From NCBI GenBank assembly GCA_024636555.1, contig JAGXGW010000056.1, positions 54,849 to 118,848 of the forward strand: a stretch of 64,000 nucleotides of DNA, given 5' to 3'. The translations under genes were made by a program, and so were the position numbers. Under the pieces are notes generated by a model. It was not told the origin of the DNA, did no database searches, and worked only from the letters and a program-made list of their open reading frames with translations. The DNA comes from Paracoccaceae bacterium (GTDB lineage: Bacteria > Pseudomonadota > Alphaproteobacteria > Rhodobacterales > Rhodobacteraceae). Below are positions 63,901-64,000 of the stretch, piece after piece (the first letter of the stretch is position 1; every line of letters begins with the position of its first letter).

Positions 63901-64000
63901 ATGTGAACGGCCTGTCTGTCGCTGTCGGCGCGTGGACAGGTGTCGAGCGCGTCAGCGGCTTTACCGGCAATGATACGATTGACGCAACAGGTGCAACCAC
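60909..64000 (+). CDS. Large RTX-repeat secreted protein, partial
   Basis: The frame opens with ATG at 60909 and stays open to the window end (1030 residues visible), so the C-terminus is missing. Residues 1-170 are non-repetitive, without a signal peptide, and coded by AT-richer DNA with ATA and TTA codons unlike the neighbours. A module of about 280 residues then occurs twice (61446-62287 and 62490-63363), followed by GGxGNDxL calcium-binding repeats and two LDGG...DATGATA modules. It is probably exported by a type I system, forming a surface or released protein. Confidence 0.85.
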   Translation, partial: MTTYSFRVLQIVDQYNPITDDYDILDARTVDGSLALVGNESLIPYIPIPDIFDEDEVEIAIDGSIIGSLIVDGEFIDGQSASTSLSSFSWTLDGVQQSTTILLFNLEDPISGIEISYIFFVGGSPLPEINSLEELGALEATLISFGTTLLHDPGPGDTIDMSAIPGVTASQDDYIRVVENPFFTEFIPGGDGSDTIDFTDSYQSYVYLDYADVAGPINVGIDGPAATGSIVKQGIGTDTFIDLGSQLSAGWFSSTGGLAIAGTTGDDTFTVSLSEQWVELVGGPGNNTFNLDLSDVGIVRVTYNYFGGQGPASGIVVDLNSGTVSDNGFGGTDQLNITPGSGRIEIQATGRADNIIGSDARERFILLGGDDTLDGGGGTDLVRYDRNGISGVDINLATGIGTGTYFGTAFTHTLSNIEQIRGSRSGNDALTGNAADNLINAYGGDDILRGGAGNDTIFGGSGFDTVIIDANSSEIIVADFGNMWQISSSDGVDLISYDVEQFQFNDLTVSVNDLNNLNPTDDVIIFVNDPVNGDFHIANGGNDTLDFSNLSDGYVDLLYTGLTGPLQVDIDGATNTGTITKGTAGTDTLIDVNNVLSSLELFTGGLFILGTNSGDTFNIALDGGFIGLLGGRGNDTYNIDLTNSGGVRLDFRTGGAQQLATQGMVIDVASGVVSNDGFGGTDQINVTGTGMGYLEIGGTAFADTMVGSDRNEIFITYGGNDSVDGGAGRDMIRYDRAGISAVDVNLTTGTATGSYNGVAFTQTLVNIQSLIGSRVGNDTLRGSAEDNFLRARGENVLMYGEGGNDTLHGRNGNDTLFGGDGNDMLYGGAGADLMDGGEGSDTYYVDAFDQIDDTGTAGFDRAQVTDTNGINLNVGTWTGVNQIVGGSGNDTINATGASAAQSLLGGDGDDSLLGSIGNDTLFGGDGNDVLEGGAGNDQLIGGAGNDTLYGGTGNDTLIGGAGANTLDGGEGSDLYMIQSGDMINDSGTSGFDRAQISDVNGLSVAVGAWTGVERVSGFTGNDTIDATGAT
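61446..63363 (+). repeat. Internal duplication of a module of about 280 codons
   Basis: Copy 1 (61446-62287) and copy 2 (62490-63363) share, in order, DTIDF/DTLDF, GPINV/GPLQV-IDG, GTDT-IDL/IDV, a V-DNGFGGTDQ or SNDGFGGTDQ segment, GSD-R-E-F, G-DLVRYDR/RDMIRYDR, NISQ-like VNIQ/SNIE and GSR-GND-L-G. The copies have diverged but keep collinear spacing. Confidence 0.75.
63405..64000 (+). repeat. Two copies of the LDGG...DATGATA module in the second RTX gene
   Basis: Units begin at about 63405 and 63801. The second breaks off in DATGATT at the window end. They correspond to the units at 59763 and 60159 in the first RTX gene. Confidence 0.75.

Overview
The window looks like a chromosomal segment of a GC-rich alphaproteobacterium of the Rhodobacteraceae (Roseobacter-type). 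This rests on the tpa-tauR-xsc gene order with a MocR-type TauR, a SoeABC-type sulfite oxidase, a glycolate oxidase operon, several families typical of that group (DUF1523, DUF1285, DUF599, DUF4159), and short intergenic repeats of the form CTTGCCTGAAATATCCCC. I see no rRNA, tRNA, insertion sequence, prophage or CRISPR array. Gene density is very high, and ATGA or GTGA stop/start overlaps are common.

Layout. 1-6.9 kb: mixed housekeeping genes (C-terminal part of a ferredoxin reductase, rsmD, an MFS transporter, map, a CinA-N-like protein, a GNAT enzyme, an AhpD-like protein, an OmpA-family protein). 7.0-23.5 kb: after a glycerate 2-kinase comes a taurine-to-sulfate island. TauABC imports taurine, Tpa transaminates it to sulfoacetaldehyde, and Xsc releases sulfite and acetyl phosphate. 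Pta and AckA use the acetyl phosphate, and SoeABC (with an extra 49-residue membrane peptide) oxidises sulfite. TauR is encoded in the middle, and two matching direct-repeat operators lie before tpa and xsc. 23.5-30.4 kb: small membrane proteins, a cupin, a P1 peptidase, an esterase, gabD, a YqaA-like protein, an Hsp20 gene with an RpoH-like promoter and a ROSE-like RNA thermometer, and a trypsin-like protease. 30.5-34.7 kb: glcD-glcE-(small membrane protein)-glcF. 34.8-42.2 kb: a DUF599 protein, then the MoxR/DUF58/DUF4159/VWA-like membrane complex. 42.3-48.7 kb: a DUF1285 protein, an operon for a CDP-alcohol phosphatidyltransferase, a sulfatase-fold transferase and a flippase-like protein, then cytochrome b561 and an OpgH-like glucosyltransferase.

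48.6-56.4 kb holds the least explained part. It is a compact operon of a GTP cyclohydrolase II, a zinc-dehydrogenase-like protein, a degenerate 6-pyruvoyl-tetrahydropterin-synthase homologue, a methyltransferase, a RibD-type reductase and an EEP phosphatase, beside an inositol-monophosphatase-like protein, a GT4 glycosyltransferase and an FkbM methyltransferase. It looks like a GTP-derived small-molecule pathway that is neither ordinary riboflavin nor ordinary pterin synthesis. The PTPS homologue lacks the catalytic Cys, one zinc His and the Asp-His pair of the QueD/PTPS family.

56.7-64.0 kb: a Na/Pi cotransporter gene preceded by a good Pho box, then two RTX-repeat secreted proteins. The first has an N-terminal CAP domain. 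The second runs off the window, is more AT-rich at its start, and contains a large internal duplication.
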